64,000 bases of DNA from Zeugodacus cucurbitae (lineage: Eukaryota; Arthropoda; Insecta; Diptera; Tephritidae), in the NCBI RefSeq assembly GCF_028554725.1, contig NC_071667.1, positions 66,441,501-66,505,500 on the forward strand. Reading direction: 5' to 3'. This document shows positions 63,531 through 64,000 of this stretch, in pieces. Every line of letters starts with the position of its first letter. Position 1 is the first letter of the stretch. The notes beneath the pieces are model-generated. The model saw only the letters and a program-made list of their open reading frames with translations. It was not told the origin of the DNA and did not search any database. Made by a program: the position numbers and the translations under genes.

Positions 63531-64000
63531 AACAATGAGGTACAAACTAAAGGGAAGCATATATTTATAGAGCTTAAACTCGGACCAAGCTTCTTCCTAG
63601 TGGATTAATTTGGTAGTATGAACAGAATGATATCATGGAAGTACATAAATCCAGAGGCTGTTGCATAATATTCTTTGAATACATCCAATATTCTGATAGA
63701 TCCGACGCTTAATTTTTCCAGACTCTTATAAAACGCTATATAAAGACTTCAATTATTGTCTCAACTCACCTATCTATATCTTATTCTTACGCAAACTTAA
63801 TGAATGGGCTAATTTTGATATTTATTTTTACCATCTCAAACTATTCTCTACAATGATGTGCTCTACAATAGCATATATTTCTCTTGTTTGCCACAAAAAC
63901 GGGCTCCATAATCGAGTATTGCCCTTTGCATCGTTATAAAACCCCATATATAGTGCATATTAGAAGCCGAACTCACTCTTTGTCACAAGACCCCATTAGA

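Larger units (their letters stand above)
57460..64000 (+). other. Intron following the coding exon (runs past the window)
   Basis: No downstream ABC exon is visible: I found no Walker A-encoding sequence (GxxGxGKT) behind an acceptor in this strand. The intron is therefore at least 6.5 kb. It holds an A-rich tract, a (TA)n run and an M1 MITE copy (listed separately), and a GC-richer CAACGACAACGCC/CAGCAGCTGCAGCAG block at 61370-61500 that may be regulatory. Confidence 0.55.

Noticed and set aside
1..64000. tRNA, rRNA, CRISPR or prokaryotic operon features
   Set aside because: I looked for T-loop words (GGTTCRANTCC), regular direct repeats with spacers and dense same-strand genes, and found none that held up.

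Overview
The window is AT-rich eukaryotic DNA, almost certainly from a higher fly and most likely a tephritid fruit fly (inference). The reasons are long introns, GT-AG splice signals with fly-like CAAA-ATG start contexts, dense CA/TA microsatellites, CAACA-type 5' leaders, and a typical fly mix of degraded LINE, mariner, Helentron/DINE-1-like and MITE copies. There is no sign of prokaryotic gene organisation, tRNA, rRNA or CRISPR.

Only one protein-coding exon can be supported strongly. It lies at 57283-57459 on the + strand and encodes the N-terminal start of the nucleotide-binding domain of an ABC transporter, best matched to the insect ABCH subfamily (relatives of Drosophila snu/CG9990, CG33970 and CG11147). 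It stops just before the Walker A motif, which must be in the next exon. No continuation is visible up to 64000, so the downstream intron is at least 6.5 kb. Upstream there are several possible alternative first or 5' UTR exons: about 20490-21579, 28484-28494, 41457-41560, 41714-41817 and 55730-55920. Each ends in a consensus GTAAGT donor. Four of them carry an ATG whose reading frame joins the shared exon in the same phase. I therefore read most of the window as the 5' regulatory region and long first introns of this one gene.

Layout: 1-20 kb is noncoding DNA with LINE 3' fragments (3.0-3.5, 8.8-9.4, 12.8-13.3 kb), copies of a TTAA-flanked MITE (5.2-5.9, 15.3-15.7 kb) and a mariner-type MITE (18.3-18.7 kb). 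20.3-21.6 kb is a candidate promoter and 5' UTR. 21.6-57.3 kb is the putative intronic region, holding a complete Helentron-like element (29.5-30.7 kb), many local tandem duplications, two pogo-like MITEs, an inactivated mariner (50.1-50.9 kb), a nested Helentron insertion (53.4-54.5 kb) and a 0.77-kb ATTTT microsatellite directly before the coding exon. 57.5-64 kb is the next intron, with a third copy of the TTAA MITE. Nearly all other open frames are short, low-complexity or inside repeats, and are not annotated as genes.
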